From Cladosporium sp. IMV 00045 (taxonomy: Eukaryota > Ascomycota > Dothideomycetes > Cladosporiales > Cladosporiaceae): DNA of 51,440 bases. Shown one piece after another: positions 1 to 11,300 of the stretch. The notes under the pieces are model-generated. The model ran no database searches and was not told the DNA's origin. It saw only the letters and a list, made by a program, of their open reading frames with translations. The position numbers were made by a program, and so were the translations under genes. Location of the stretch: contig MSJI02000544.1 in NCBI GenBank assembly GCA_001931905.2, forward strand, positions 1 to 51,440, in the 5' to 3' direction. How positions within the stretch are numbered: the first letter of the stretch is position 1; each line of letters starts with the position of its first letter.

Positions 1-400
1 TTATTAGTATCGAGTTCTTTACTAAGTAACTCGTAGAGCTACGTATCCGCTACTTTAAAGTTACCGCGTTTAATACGCTTTTTTAGGCCTATACGCTTTT
101 ATATACGTACTAGCCTACGTACGTTAGTCTTAAAGCCGTCTAGTACTAAGATAGCTACGGTCTCGGTATCCGTAAGGCGAAGATTAGAGTATGCGTTTAA
201 GATAATAGCGCGAAGTTATAGCGAGTCCTTAATAAAAAGGCGAGACGATAGTCCTATCTCTTTTATCTTACGTTTAAACATTCGAACGGTAAGAGGCATA
301 CCGGTAGCCTCTTCGATATAAATACGTATCTAATTATAGGTCTAACTAACGGCTTACTAATCGCGTATCTAATCTACCTACGCGTCGAGATAAATACGTA
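1..400 (-). pseudogene. stop-riddled transposon ORF fragment
   Basis: On the minus strand a single frame runs through 400 to 1 with several in-frame TAG/TAA codons and otherwise sensible composition, including the stretch ATGMPLTVRMFKRKIKE. The stops fit C-to-T changes of CAG/CAA or G-to-A changes of TGG. No start or end lies in the window. It is a decayed mobile-element gene, not an active one. The family is not identified. Confidence 0.55.
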
Positions 401-526
401 GGCGGCCTACGTGCCTTTTTTAGTATTCTTCTATTACGTAAACGAGGTAATATATGTTCTTAGGGGCTATTACTATTAAAAATAATGGAATATAGTATGT
501 TTTAATATAAATAAGCCTAAATTTGG

Positions 527-572
527 ATTTTGGCACTATGGTAAAAATCAGGAAATCTGTAATTTTGGCACT
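527..572 (+). repeat. direct repeat of ATTTTGGCACT
   Basis: The 11-mer ATTTTGGCACT occurs at 527-537 and again at 562-572, exactly 35 bases apart, at the edge of the RIP-mutated block. It may be a subterminal repeat of the element, but no matching inverted copy is visible because the other end is outside the window. Confidence 0.5.
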
Positions 573-575
573 TTT

Positions 576-923
576 GTACATATGGCCGACCCTTCCAAGG
601 AGGATGGCCAGACTTTCGATGATCGACATTCACAAACTCCGTCTGGGGCAGATCAAGGGTTCACAAGGACGGCTTGAGGCTGCACCTTGTGGGGGTAGGA
701 GCATCGTCTTCTCGCGCTCGCGTGCACTCTGTGACACCGTCTTTTCTCCTCGACTCACTGTTGGGCCGGAGACGTTGATATGCTCTTCCAATGACGGAGA
801 ATGGCGCAAGTTTGCTAAACACAGTTGTACAATATTCTGGAAACAAGACATCTCCGTCCCCCTGCCTCGCTCGCTTACTGTCGAGTCGAATAAATCACCA
901 AAGCAAGCTCCCGACCCAGCAGA
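576..923. other. intergenic, upstream of the Dcr2-like gene
   Basis: This stretch has normal composition after the RIP block. No reading frame here is supported: the frame open from 523 has no ATG near its start and no recognisable protein. It presumably holds the promoter and leader of the phosphatase gene that begins at 924. Confidence 0.5.
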
Positions 924-2699
924 ATGGCTAAACGAATCGTACGTGTGTTACTCTCTAGTCATAGTCGAAACTATCACTGACAACATCACAAGACCCGCGC
1001 GCTCACACAAGTCTGCGCCTTCGTTGTACTGGTCTGCCTGCTCGTCTTCATCGCCGACTCCCGCTACCGCGTCCTCCCTACCAGCATCCACTCGGCACTA
1101 CCAACTCACCACGTCGGATTCGTAATAACAGATATCACCGTCACATTCTGTTCCTCCGTCAACCCTCTCTCCAGCTGCCGCTTGGATCAGGACAAATGGC
1201 ACCGCGTTGAGAAGGACCTTCACCTTAATTCAGGATGGGTCAAGAGCGCTTGGGTTCACGTGCAGAGGAAGAAAGAGGAAGAGCTGTCAGCTGAGGACAA
1301 GATTGTGGTTGGTGTCAAGATCGGCAGACTGGATCCAGGTGTGGGAGAAAAGGGACAGCAAGGCGAGAAATGGGAGAGCAGACCGGGCGGAATCTGGATC
1401 TTGAGGAGCAACCACCGACACGACAGTGATTCGGACAAGGCCGTGACCAGCGTTGATGTGCTCTTTGGTGCGGATGCTGTCGATCCCAGGCCTGGCTGGA
1501 CACTTGCACGGACACCTTTGTTGATCGAGGCGGACAAAAACATTCTCTCTCCTCGCTTGTCCACCCGCCACGGGCAACCTCACGGAGACCACAAGGAGGT
1601 CATTCCCCGTGTGCGCAAGGACGGCAAATTCAAGATCTTGCAAGTATCAGATGCGCACCTGGCTACCGGAGCAGGCGTCTGCAGAGACGCCATAGATGCT
1701 TCAGGAAACGTAGTCCCATCCGAGAACTGCGAAGCCGACGTTCGCACATTGGACTTCATCGAGCGCGTCCTCGACTCCGAGAACCCCGACCTAGTAGTCC
1801 TCTCCGGCGACCAAGTAGAAGGCCCCCAAGCCCCGGACACGCAAAGCGTGATCTTCAAAATCGCCGCCCCCCTCATCGAACGCTCCATCCCCTACGCCGC
1901 CATCTTCGGCAACCACGACGACGAGGGCGCCCACCTCTCCCGCTCTGCGCAAATGTCCCTCCTCCAAACCCTCCCCTTCAGCCTCTCCCAGTCCGGTCCC
2001 GAACAAATCGACGGCGTAGGAAACTACTACGTGGAAGTCCTCGCCTCGTCCGGGCACCACAGCGCCATCACCCTCTACCTGCTCGACACGCACAGCCTCA
2101 CCCCCGACGAGAAGAAATTCAAAGGCTACGACTGGCTCAAACCAAGCCAAATCGACTGGTTCCGCTCCACCTCCGAGGGCCTCAAGCAAGCCCACTCCAA
2201 GTACTCGCACATCCACCTCGACCTGGCATTCATCCACATCCCCCTCCCGGAGTACCGCGAGAAAGACTTGCTCGTCAAAGGCGGCGCGTGGAAGGAAGGC
2301 GTCACCGCGCCCAATTTCAACTCGCACTTCTACGACGCCCTCGTGGACGCCAACGTCGTCGCCGTCGGCTGCGGACACGACCACGTCAATGATTACTGCG
2401 CGCTGCGCCCGCACCGGGAGGCGGATGTGCAGGCTCGCGACGCGGAGGGTGAACCGCAGAGCGCGCACCATGGGAGCAGACCGCATTTGGGCCCTTGGAT
2501 GTGCTATGCTGGCGGTTCGGGTTTTGGCGGCTACGCGGGCTATGGCGGGTTTCATCGCAGGGTGAGAGTGTGGGAGGTGGATACTAATTCCGGGAGGGTT
2601 GTGACGTGGAAACGAGTGGAGTGCTGCGGGCAGGATACGGAGAAGAGGATCGATGAGCTTATGATCGTTGATGGCGGGAGGGTGGTGGAGGGGATTTAG
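924..2699 (+). CDS. DCR2: Dcr2-like calcineurin-type phosphatase
   Basis: Two exons: 924-938 (five codons, MAKRI) and 993-2699. They are separated by a 54-base phase-0 intron (GTACGT donor, CACTGAC branch, CAAG acceptor). The product is 573 residues. An N-terminal hydrophobic segment (about residues 11-24, VCAFVVLVCLLVFIA) suggests a membrane anchor. The metallophosphoesterase motifs follow in order: VSDAHL with D225 and H227, SGDQ with D278, GNHDD with N312 and H313, and GCGHDHV with H467 and H469. These supply the usual two-metal ligands. The family includes yeast Dcr2, a phosphatase acting in cell-cycle entry and ER-stress signalling. Fungal members commonly have this N-terminal anchor and a long spacer before the catalytic domain. 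A start inside the second exon would lose the anchor, so I prefer 924. The exact substrate cannot be told from sequence. Confidence 0.85.
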
Positions 2700-3111
2700 G
2701 AATGTGTATTGGGCTTAGGGTTTTCTCTCTCTTCTTATCTACTTGGGAATTGGAAGGCAGATGGTCGGGTCTGCCTTTCCGTCAAGGCGCCGACAGGATG
2801 GGCTTTATTGGTGTTTGCTTGCGAGCGAGGTGTTAGGGTGTTTTTGTCTTTGCTTTGCTTGGGATTTGTGGGAAAAGTTATTGCCGCGTTTTTGTATTGT
2901 ACGTAGAGGCTGAGATATGGATACAGACAGACTCCTTCCTTCTTCGAACTGGCAGTTCCACGTAACCATTGTATTGTTCGGAATCATATTACATCCTGCT
3001 CAAAGTGAAACATGCTCCAACGGGCAGCTATTCCTCTATCATGACACGATCTCTGAGCCTGAACTATCTATCGTACAGACCTGTCGACCAAACCCACGCT
3101 CACCCCTCCCC
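2700..3111. other. convergent intergenic region
   Basis: This is the space between two convergent genes (phosphatase on plus, glycosyltransferase on minus). It must hold both 3' ends. I see no reading frame or RNA gene that I can support. Confidence 0.5.
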
Positions 3112-4350
3112 TCAAAGAAACTCCTCCAACCTCGCCACCTTCGTCGCCTCATAAACCGGCACATCCAACCTCCCCAAAAGCCCCTCCTGCACACAATTCA
3201 CCTGCGCCCAGCGCAACCAAGCCGCATACGTGCCCTCACTCGCATCACAGCCTGGATTTTTCCTCCACAAAATCCCCAACGTATCCCCCCCAAACAACCT
3301 TGCAGAAAACCCATGCATGAGTTTCAAACACCAGCTGCGCGCCACGCTCTCCTCCACAATCCGCCTTGCTAAAGCCTGGTCTGCGCTCTCTGTCTCGCCT
3401 TCCGCGGGCATAGGCAGGGAGAAGAGGTCGAAAGCCCGCCGCCCGCTCCACCCGCACAGCTGCTCGGAGACGTAGGCTGACTCGACCATGTTGTAGAGCC
3501 AGCACTTTTCGCGCACGTAGCGGGGCCCGTCCCAGGGGTTCTCTGGCGAGGGGTCCAGCCAGCGTTGCGCGGCGCCCATGGCTTGGATTTGGATCGCGTA
3601 GTCGGTCATGCTGTGGTCGTTGAGGGGCGCGTCGTTGTCGTTCGGTGGCGTGCTGCTGTTGGGTTTTGCGGCTTGGACTTCCGCCGGCACGGCCATGAGA
3701 GGTACGTGGTTGACGAGCGGGTGCGCGTGCATGCCTGCCGTGCTCGTCTTGCCTTCCCATAGCTTGAGCAGGATTTTGTGCGCGCGCTGTACTAGAGGGT
3801 TGTTTGGCGTGGCCATGAAGGCGAAGTTAGGGATGGAAAGACCTTCCGGTGGTGATCCCAATGTGAATCCGGCGAAATCGTACGGCGAGGCTTCGTTGCC
3901 GATGTGTTCGGTCCATAGGCGGTCCCAGTCGCCGAATTGCACGATGCCGACATCCAGGTACAGGCCGCCGTATTTCAGGAGCAAGGGGTAGCGGGTAAGG
4001 TCTGAGGTGTGTTGGGAAGCGAAGGTACCGCTGAGACCGCCTTTGTTGAAGATGGCGGGTACTACGGTTGGGTCGCTGGTGTCTATGAAGTTGGAAACGT
4101 TTAAGGCGGAGCCCTCGACTGTGTTCAGGACGTGGATGGTCCAGCCGAGGGGCGAGAAGCGCTGATACCAGGCGATCACGTTGCGGAGGAGATAGGGGGG
4201 TAAGTTCTCGATTCCTGAATGCCAGAATGCGAAGATGTTCTTCGAGGTTGTGGGTGGCTTTGGGGATGTCAATGACCATGGCAGAGGCTCCATCGACGGG
4301 ACGGGGGCCAGGGCGTATGGCAAAGGTTTGGTTCCTGTGGGATACTTCAT
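3112..4350 (-). CDS. sugar-binding DXD/capsule-type glycosyltransferase
   Basis: A single exon of 412 codons with an ATG at 4348-4350. The N-terminal part carries IFAFWHSGIENLP (about 39-51), typical of glycosyltransferases of the Gly_transf_sug / Caps_synth type. The core motif HTSDLTRYPLLLKYGG followed by LYLDVG lies at about 114-135. In this family that segment holds the donor-sugar and metal site; here it reads LDVG rather than a strict DXD. No convincing signal peptide or transmembrane segment is visible at the chosen start. A likely role is transfer of a sugar in glycan or surface polysaccharide synthesis; the donor and acceptor are unknown. It is divergent from the Naa38 gene, with 491 bases between the two starts. 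Confidence 0.75.
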   Translation of the reverse strand: MKYPTGTKPLPYALAPVPSMEPLPWSLTSPKPPTTSKNIFAFWHSGIENLPPYLLRNVIAWYQRFSPLGWTIHVLNTVEGSALNVSNFIDTSDPTVVPAIFNKGGLSGTFASQHTSDLTRYPLLLKYGGLYLDVGIVQFGDWDRLWTEHIGNEASPYDFAGFTLGSPPEGLSIPNFAFMATPNNPLVQRAHKILLKLWEGKTSTAGMHAHPLVNHVPLMAVPAEVQAAKPNSSTPPNDNDAPLNDHSMTDYAIQIQAMGAAQRWLDPSPENPWDGPRYVREKCWLYNMVESAYVSEQLCGWSGRRAFDLFSLPMPAEGETESADQALARRIVEESVARSWCLKLMHGFSARLFGGDTLGILWRKNPGCDASEGTYAAWLRWAQVNCVQEGLLGRLDVPVYEATKVARLEEFL

Positions 4351-4841
4351 TTTGACGAGGATGGTAGAAGTTGTGATTGCTGGGTTCGTGGTATCATCAG
4401 TCGGATTCGAACGCTTTTAAAAACAAACCTGCTGCTGAGTTGAACACTACCTTACTAAGGACACCGCCTCTCGTGATGCATGATGAGTAACTATGCTTGC
4501 AGAATTGCCATGGCATGCAGCTTATGAAGTATTTGCAGTGCGAATTATATCAAATCGCATGATGCAAAAGCTCAAGGCGAAGACCGGACAATAATATAAA
4601 TATCATACAACACCTGTACGGTAGTGTGTTGTATTGTAAAAAGGTACATGTACAGACAGGAAGTGAAGAGTGGGATGAAGTCCCTCCACCCAACCCCGCT
4701 GCCATTCGAGTCGAGGTCTCGAATCCTCTCCAACTTTCAACTTACGCACCACATACCACCACCAACTACTGGAAACACCACATCTAGACCCTACAACGAA
4801 GCAACGAGGAAAACAGGGGAAGCCATAACAGCGAAAACATC
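4351..4841. other. divergent promoter region
   Basis: These 491 bases separate the starts of the glycosyltransferase (minus) and Naa38 (plus). The left half is AT-richer and includes ATAATATAAATATC near 4591-4604. The stretch before 4842 is rich in CCA/ACC, as common in fungal leaders. No gene is supported here. Confidence 0.45.
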
Positions 4842-5147
4842 ATGACATCCCTCCCCTCCCCCGGCACAACCTACCTCACAGCCCTCCTCAACCGCACGCT
4901 GCACATCCACACGAGCGACGGCCGCATGTTCGCGGGCCAAATGAAATGCACCGACCCGGAGCGCAACATCATCCTCTCCATGACGCACGAATACAGACAG
5001 CCCTCGGCCGCAGATCTTCAATTGGCGGCGGAGAAGCACGAGAGAGCCGGGAGGGAAGGCAATGTGAAGGTGGATTTGAAGAAGAGGTTTGTTGGGTTGG
5101 TCGTTGTGCCTGGGAGGTTTATTGAGAGGATTGAAGTTGAGGAGTGA
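4842..5147 (+). CDS. NAA38: LSM-domain protein, NatC subunit Naa38
   Basis: A 101-residue single-exon gene that is essentially one LSM fold. Sm1 is around residues 12-50 (LLNRTLHIHTSDGRMFAGQM, with CTDPERNIIL following). The Sm2 part is near 85-98 (GLVVVPGRFIERIEV). The Sm2 segment reads VVPGRFIERIEV instead of the IRG pattern of spliceosomal Lsm proteins. This is what is seen in Naa38/Mak31 (LSMD1), the auxiliary subunit of the NatC N-terminal acetyltransferase. The segment between Sm1 and Sm2 is long and charged (AAEKHERAGREG), also usual in fungal Naa38. It is expected to act in the cytosol with Naa30 and Naa35 on proteins beginning Met-hydrophobic. An alternative is another small LSM protein, which I think less likely. 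Confidence 0.8.
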   Translation: MTSLPSPGTTYLTALLNRTLHIHTSDGRMFAGQMKCTDPERNIILSMTHEYRQPSAADLQLAAEKHERAGREGNVKVDLKKRFVGLVVVPGRFIERIEVEE

Positions 5148-5351
5148 GGGGGTTGGATTGAATTGAGGTACATGTATGGTTGTATGGGGAAAGTGGGTTT
5201 GGGTCTGGATATGGAAATGGAACTGCGCATGCGTGATGATGCGATTATGATTTTTCTACGGATACGGATACGAGAGTGACTATTTTCCAAGACTGCACTG
5301 GGCTGGTACAAAAGAGAAGAAAGAGAGAGTGGGTAGAAGAGACCACCCAGC

Positions 5352-8300
5352 TCAATCGCCCAAATACACCGGCACGCCATACACGACTGGCGCCGCGCCG
5401 TTCAAATACCGCAAGTAGCAGGCATCTCTGCTCCTAGCCACCGCACCGGCCAAACTGCCCTCTCCTCGCTCGGTCCTCGGTTTCGATCGGCTGCGACTTC
5501 TGGCTGGAGTCTTCGCAGCCGCTGGGGTCTTTCTGGTTTTCGGTGTTTTCGGGGTCTTGGGAGCCTGTTGAGGAGTCGAGGGAGCGGCGAGCCTTTCGCG
5601 CTTCTTTGGAGTTTTCGCGGGAGCTTTGATGGGTTCGGACGCTGGCGCCCATAGACCCCATTCTTCGCCGACGGTGAGGGAGAAGCGGTCGATGTCTTTG
5701 TCCGTGACGTCCCAGAGGGTCGCAATGACTGCGAGGCATTTGCTGTTCTGTGGAGCTTGATTTTGCGTCTCTGCTGGGGCGGTTTTTCTCCCTGCGTTCA
5801 GATATGCCAGAGGCACTGCTTGCGGCTCCAGCTCGCCATGCTCGGTGACCGCGCCGGACGAGCAGCCCATCAACCACACAACTTCACTGCATTTCTCGAG
5901 CTTCTTGATCGTCCTGGGTCGGATGTACTGTGAACCTGCACCGTGTCCAAAGTACAGCATCATCGCCGATGTCTCCAAAGTAGACTTGAACTCATCCTCT
6001 GTTGGCGCGCGATTGACAATGGACGACCAAGAAGCACCATCCACAGCAGCAGCCTTCGACAGGGAAGGCTCCAAAATCGACTGCGTGGTGGCAAGGTCTG
6101 AGGAAGGATTGAGAATGAACGCGCCAGATTTGCGCGAGACCAGGTGGCGGAAATCGGCTTCTGCTCGTGCGCGCATGGCGCCTATGCAATCGCGCAGGGA
6201 GAGCATGCTGCCCACCCTGCTGACGCTGACGCCTTCGAGGCACGGCATGTTCTCCCAGGGGAAGGCTTGAAGGCGCTTGTCCAGGACGAGGACGACGTGT
6301 TGGTGCTCGTCCTCTTGCACTTCGATAGCTTCGTGGTAGGATCTCAATGCATCGAGCACTTCGACCGTCATCTCGTCAAAGTCTATCTCGTCGTAGGCGT
6401 TGCGCTCTCCGTTGAATTGTAGCATGTCCACGACGAAATACAAAAGGTCCGAGATCGGCTCGTCCAAATCAATCGCGCCTTCGTTGTCACTGCCCAGATT
6501 GATGAATAGTTCCAGAACATTACCTTCCAGAGCGAATGCCTCAGCACGCCCCTTCGCCGTCTGGCGCGAAGGCAGATGTCTATCCAGCGCAGCCTCAAAC
6601 GACGCCCGAAAACGCGCAAGCAACTCAGTCTGCCTGGCGCGCGGGGAGAAAACGCCCTTGAAGCCACCAAACCAGATATCCTCGATGTTGATGAGCAGCT
6701 CCTGCAATCTGCGATCGAGCGTCTCGCGCTCCTTCCACCAGCTGCTCTTGGCTCCTTTGGCGCTGAAATCGCCGTTGTTGTGGCAGCTGGTGTTGGAGGC
6801 TTGGATGATGTCCCGCAGCTCTTCGGCGCCCGCGGCGTAGTCGAAGGCTGAGTCGCCGATCTCCTCGTCCTGGTGTCGGGAGAAGGGAAGGCGGACGACG
6901 AAGGGGGATTGATTGGCGCGGTAGCGTGCGACGTAGAGGGAGGTGCAGGTTTCGTCTAGGGAGAGGGATACGGCGGTCCAGGGCTTGGGGATGGTGTTGA
7001 TGAAGTCTTCCTGGAATGTCGATGGGCTCAGTTGTGGGATCTGTTCTTCATTCGCCATGAGTGCTGGCCACTCGAAAGGCGTGGTGCGCTTGTCGTGCAG
7101 CGCGTCTGCCACTGCGGCCTTGCGCTCGAACTCCAGTGCGTTTATGCGAGGGAAATCAAGCGTCAGCGCTGCTTGCACCGAGTTGAGAGTTGCCTTTGCC
7201 CCCGTTGATTCGATGGATGAACATAACATCGACACATCGAGCAGCCTTCCTCCTTCGCTGTGGATTTCCGCCGAGGAACAGTATTTCGAGATCGACGAAT
7301 GTCCGGTCATGAGGCAAGCGCGTGCTTCGTGGAACATATCTCTGAACGAAACCTTCGGCGCGGTCTTGCGCTGGGCAGTCCTTGCGTTCGTGCGGGTCGA
7401 TGCAGCTTTTCTGGGCGGAGTTGATGGCTGAGGTGGTTGTTCGGCTGGGCTTGTTTTCAATAGCGCCGGAAACGAAAGCGTAGAATCCAGAAGGATGTTG
7501 TGTACGAAATCCATTTGCAAAGCCGCCGTTGCCTTGGTCATCAATTGTTGGTATTGAACGCGGCGCTGTCTCAGTGTTCCGGACACAGCAGCTTTGAGCG
7601 GTGCCAGAGCCAATAGTACTTCCCCTTCGTCCTGGCTAGCTTTGACATTCAGAATAGCACTCTCCAAGAGGATCATGGCTCGTCGCTTTTGCAGCAGATA
7701 ATATGTCTTTTCTTCTGTCGAGGCTTTGGTCGCGCGAGAAGATGCTTTCGTCGTCGTAGCAGCAGTCTTACCCGCAGGCTTGCGAGTACGAACGGAAGAC
7801 CTGGCAGTCTTTGTGGCGGGAGCTGGACGAGTTGGTTTCGCTGCTGGCTTTGTCTTGTCGTCTGGGTCCTCGAAACGGCTCAAACTCGAAACAACCTCTT
7901 CAGTCTGCATACCCATGACGAGCTGAGCGGCTTCGTCCAGGAGCTTCGCCGCCTCTTCGCCAGATCCATCCTTAGCATGGACAGCAGCTTGGGCCTGTAA
8001 TCGGTCGACTGCTGCCAAGGGCGAGCTGGAAAGATCCGCGCTGTCACTGGCAGTCAAGCAAAGTTCTGCGTCCTCGACCTTTCCAGCAAGGGAGAGCAAC
8101 ACTGCACGATGGCTTCTCATGCGAGAGAGCAACACCGATGAGCCCACAGATTCTGCGGTCTCGACGGCTTTGGAACTATAGTAGTCGGCCTCCGAGAACA
8201 GACCATGATGCGCGTACATGTCCGAGAGGTGTGTCAGAGCCTTGCATAGCAGCGGCACGAGTGGCCAGAATGCAGCGCCCTTGACATTGTCGCGCACCGC

Positions 8301-11300
8301 GTCCATTTGGCTGTCTTTGGGTGTGAGACGCAGCTTGCTCACGCCGGTAGTGAGCTCGGCAACTTCGCGTTGCGTTGGCTCTGGAGCGCCTTCATCTGCC
8401 TGGGGAGCATCGGTCGTTTGTCCTTTCTCAAGTCGACTCCACGCACTGTTGACAATCTTCATCCCATGCTTAGCAGCAGAGAGGGCGTCGTGTGGTGCGC
8501 CGCGTGCCAGATTGTAACTCGATTGCAACAGCCAGCCCTCTGCATGAGTCCTTTCATACGCTGCGCGCTGGTCTTTCGAAACGCCTTTGGGTGGCAGCTC
8601 GGACCGAAGTTTTTGGGCTTCTTCGATATGTGACTTGCTTTTGTCCAGATTATCGACCGCTATTAGGTACTCGGCATACGTGACGTGCCATTGGATTTTG
8701 CTCAGGGTTGTCACATCGTCAGATGCTAGATGTCGCTCGGATTGGGCTAGGATCGATCCTGCCTTCTCCGAGAAGCCCATTGATAGCCACTGCTTTGCAG
8801 CCTGTACGGATGAGTTGACGATGTCCCTAGCGTGACCCTCGAGGTTGTCCAGCTTTTTGATGAGCGTGAGAATGCACAGACGGTAGGTGTCTTCTCCCAG
8901 AGCCCCGAAGAAAGTCGCCATAGAATGCAAAGACAGCCTAAGTGCCTCACAATCATACACTCGGGCTTGGAGTGCGCCATCGTCAGGAATGTCGTTGAGT
9001 AACCGTTGCCACATTAACAGGATAGGTCGAAGGTTGCGGATAGAAGGATGGCCAGCTTGAAAGATCTTTGTGAGTTTCAATGCAGCATCGATATCTCCAG
9101 CATAATTACGCAGTCCTTCATCTTCTGAAAGAGCTCCCGTATCGAGTTGCGTATCCATCCAGTGTTGGCAGATCGCATTTGGCAAGAGATTAGGGTATTC
9201 CTCGCTTATTCGGAAGACCTTGATTGCCAGAGTGGCGCACCTGATAGGATGCTTCGAGGACAATGGCAATGCGCGAAGCGTTTGAACGATTCGTGGTATC
9301 ATCACCTTCAGCACGGCATGATATCTACTTCTTGGAGCGTTCTGGTGCGCGATATTAAGTTGGTATTCGAGCAGCAGGCTTCTCTCTGAGGGACCAAGTG
9401 TTTCGTTGTCGAAGATGTCTATCGAGGACGCTGCCGGACCGGCCTTCAAACTACGCAAGATGTAAAGGTGGAATGCTCGTGCCAATGTGATTGCAGCGGT
9501 AGAAGATATCCACGCTTGTTCGAGGGGTGATGTCAAAGCCTCTCTCGTGACACTATCCAGGGCACCAGTGTCCAATAGAATTTGAATGGCTTCCTCGTTG
9601 ATCCAAGAGATTGGAGCGTCGGAAGATGCGCTATGCCGAAGCGCGTGGTAAATGATGTTCTCGGCGGTCTTCAGATTCTGGCCAGGGTAAGATCGTACGA
9701 ACCTCAGCGCAAATGCGGCAGCCAGACTCGAAAGCTTCTGCGTATCATATGAATCGCCGCTTTCCGTTGGAACTTTGGCAAGTAATCGTGCAAGCTCGGC
9801 AAGCAGGTATTCGTAGTCGGAGGTGCTTCCTGACATCTTGCTTTGCAACCCTTCTACCAGCTCTGAAAAGGGCTCTGATGATACCTTTGAATTGGCACCA
9901 AGCACACGTCTCGCTGTTCCAGCGATGCGCTGAGTGTTATTCGACTCCAGATTTCCGCTTTGCTCGGTTAGAGCTACAGACCATTTCTCAGCGTCCTCGG
10001 CGTGGCCAGACTCTTCGGCAATGGACGACAGAGTACGACAGATCGCGAAAGACGCTTTGGAGCTCGAGCTTTGATGACCAGAAATCAAGTCTTCGACTCC
10101 CTGGCTTGCGGTGGCGTAAATTTGCTGAAGAGATCGTCGAGTCCGTGTTCTTCGTACGAATGCACTGATGCATCTCGACACCGGGTCAAGTAGCTCCCTT
10201 TCGACATCCGGTTGGTGTCCCACCAGCTGCCACCATTGCTTGCGAATCTGAAGGCCGATCTTTTGCAGTTGGAGAACGGCCTCTGGTGCAGGACTGAGAT
10301 CTCTGTTGACCGCGATTGGATCTTGTTTGGAGCTTAGACTGGGGCACAGAACTAGGATCGAGGAAGATAGAGCCTCAAGCAGCCTGCCAGCTTTGGCATT
10401 GTCCTTGGATGTTTGACCTTGTAGATTAATGAGCGCTGCTGGGCTCATCGGCTGCGTGGGATCCAAGAACTCAACACATGCCTCGATAGTCGCGGGTTTC
10501 GATGATGAGGCTATCACGCGGAGAACCAGACTCTGGTATGTGATTGCCAAAGGCAAGACAGTAGGTTGCTTTTCGACGTCAATGTTGACTTGCAACAGAC
10601 CCGCTAAAGTCTCTTTCTCCGGCGGTGAGGAATGCCTGGTTTTGCCTGCAGATTCCAGCCTTCCTTTCACAATGCGCAACTCCTTGGTCGCGAGAGATTC
10701 CAGCCCGAGCGACAGCAACTTGCCCACTAATGCTAACATTCCATTTTCGAGTTGAAGAGGAGGCAGTTCCCTGACGCCCAATTGCTTGGTGTTTGCAGAG
10801 CGGAGAAAGGAGAAGGCCAGTCTTGAGCATTCGCCCGTGGCCAGGACATGCGGTGTTGGATCGTCGTTGCCAGCTGAAGGTCTTTGAGAGGGCTTTTGTA
10901 AAGAGTTTCCGAGCTTTTGGGGAGTTGCTGGTGCAGGGGTAGAATTGCCGGATCTCGGTTGCAATGCGCGTTGCGACGACGAAGATGTCGTGCGGCTGAG
11001 ACGTCTAGGTGTTCCAGGCGATGCTGCGGTCGTAGTTGCAACCTTCTGCTTTGGTTGAGCCTTGAGGGCATCTGAAAGCACTTTCAATGTCAAGTTGACG
11101 ATCTCGGTGGCGAGAGTGTAGCGTTCTCGAGGCGCGAGCGAGCGGGACCCATCCTTGTGTACTTCGATCGTGTTCGTCCTGCTAGGGGCCCTGGATCCAG
11201 ATTTGGTGGTGACCGTAGGCCTTCTCGCTGTCGTCTTGCTATCATCGCCGGTCTTTGATGCTGCCTTCGCTTTCGTCTCCGAGCTTAGCAAGCTTTGAAG

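Larger units (their letters stand above)
1..575. mobile_element. RIP-mutated transposon remnant
   Basis: The first 480 bases contain only about five CpA/TpG dinucleotides by eye, while TpA is very frequent and CpG is retained. This is the pattern left by repeat-induced point mutation in ascomycetes. Reading the minus strand from about 400 to 1 gives one frame that stays protein-like but is broken by TAG/TAA codons standing where Trp or Gln would be expected (for example ...GAT TAG TAA GCC GTT AGT TAG... near 330-365). The residual protein resembles the N-terminal DNA-binding part of a transposase or integrase, but I do not recognise the family. Composition returns to normal near 575. The element continues off the left edge. 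Confidence 0.8.

Noticed and set aside
523..1125. 200-codon frame on plus strand at the left edge
   Set aside because: It begins with TTG, crosses the RIP border and the real first exon and intron of the phosphatase in another frame, and has no domain.
1791..2555. 254-codon frame antisense to the phosphatase
   Set aside because: It is a shadow of the GC-rich coding sequence on the other strand, rich in Val/Glu/Gly from mirrored codons, with no motif.
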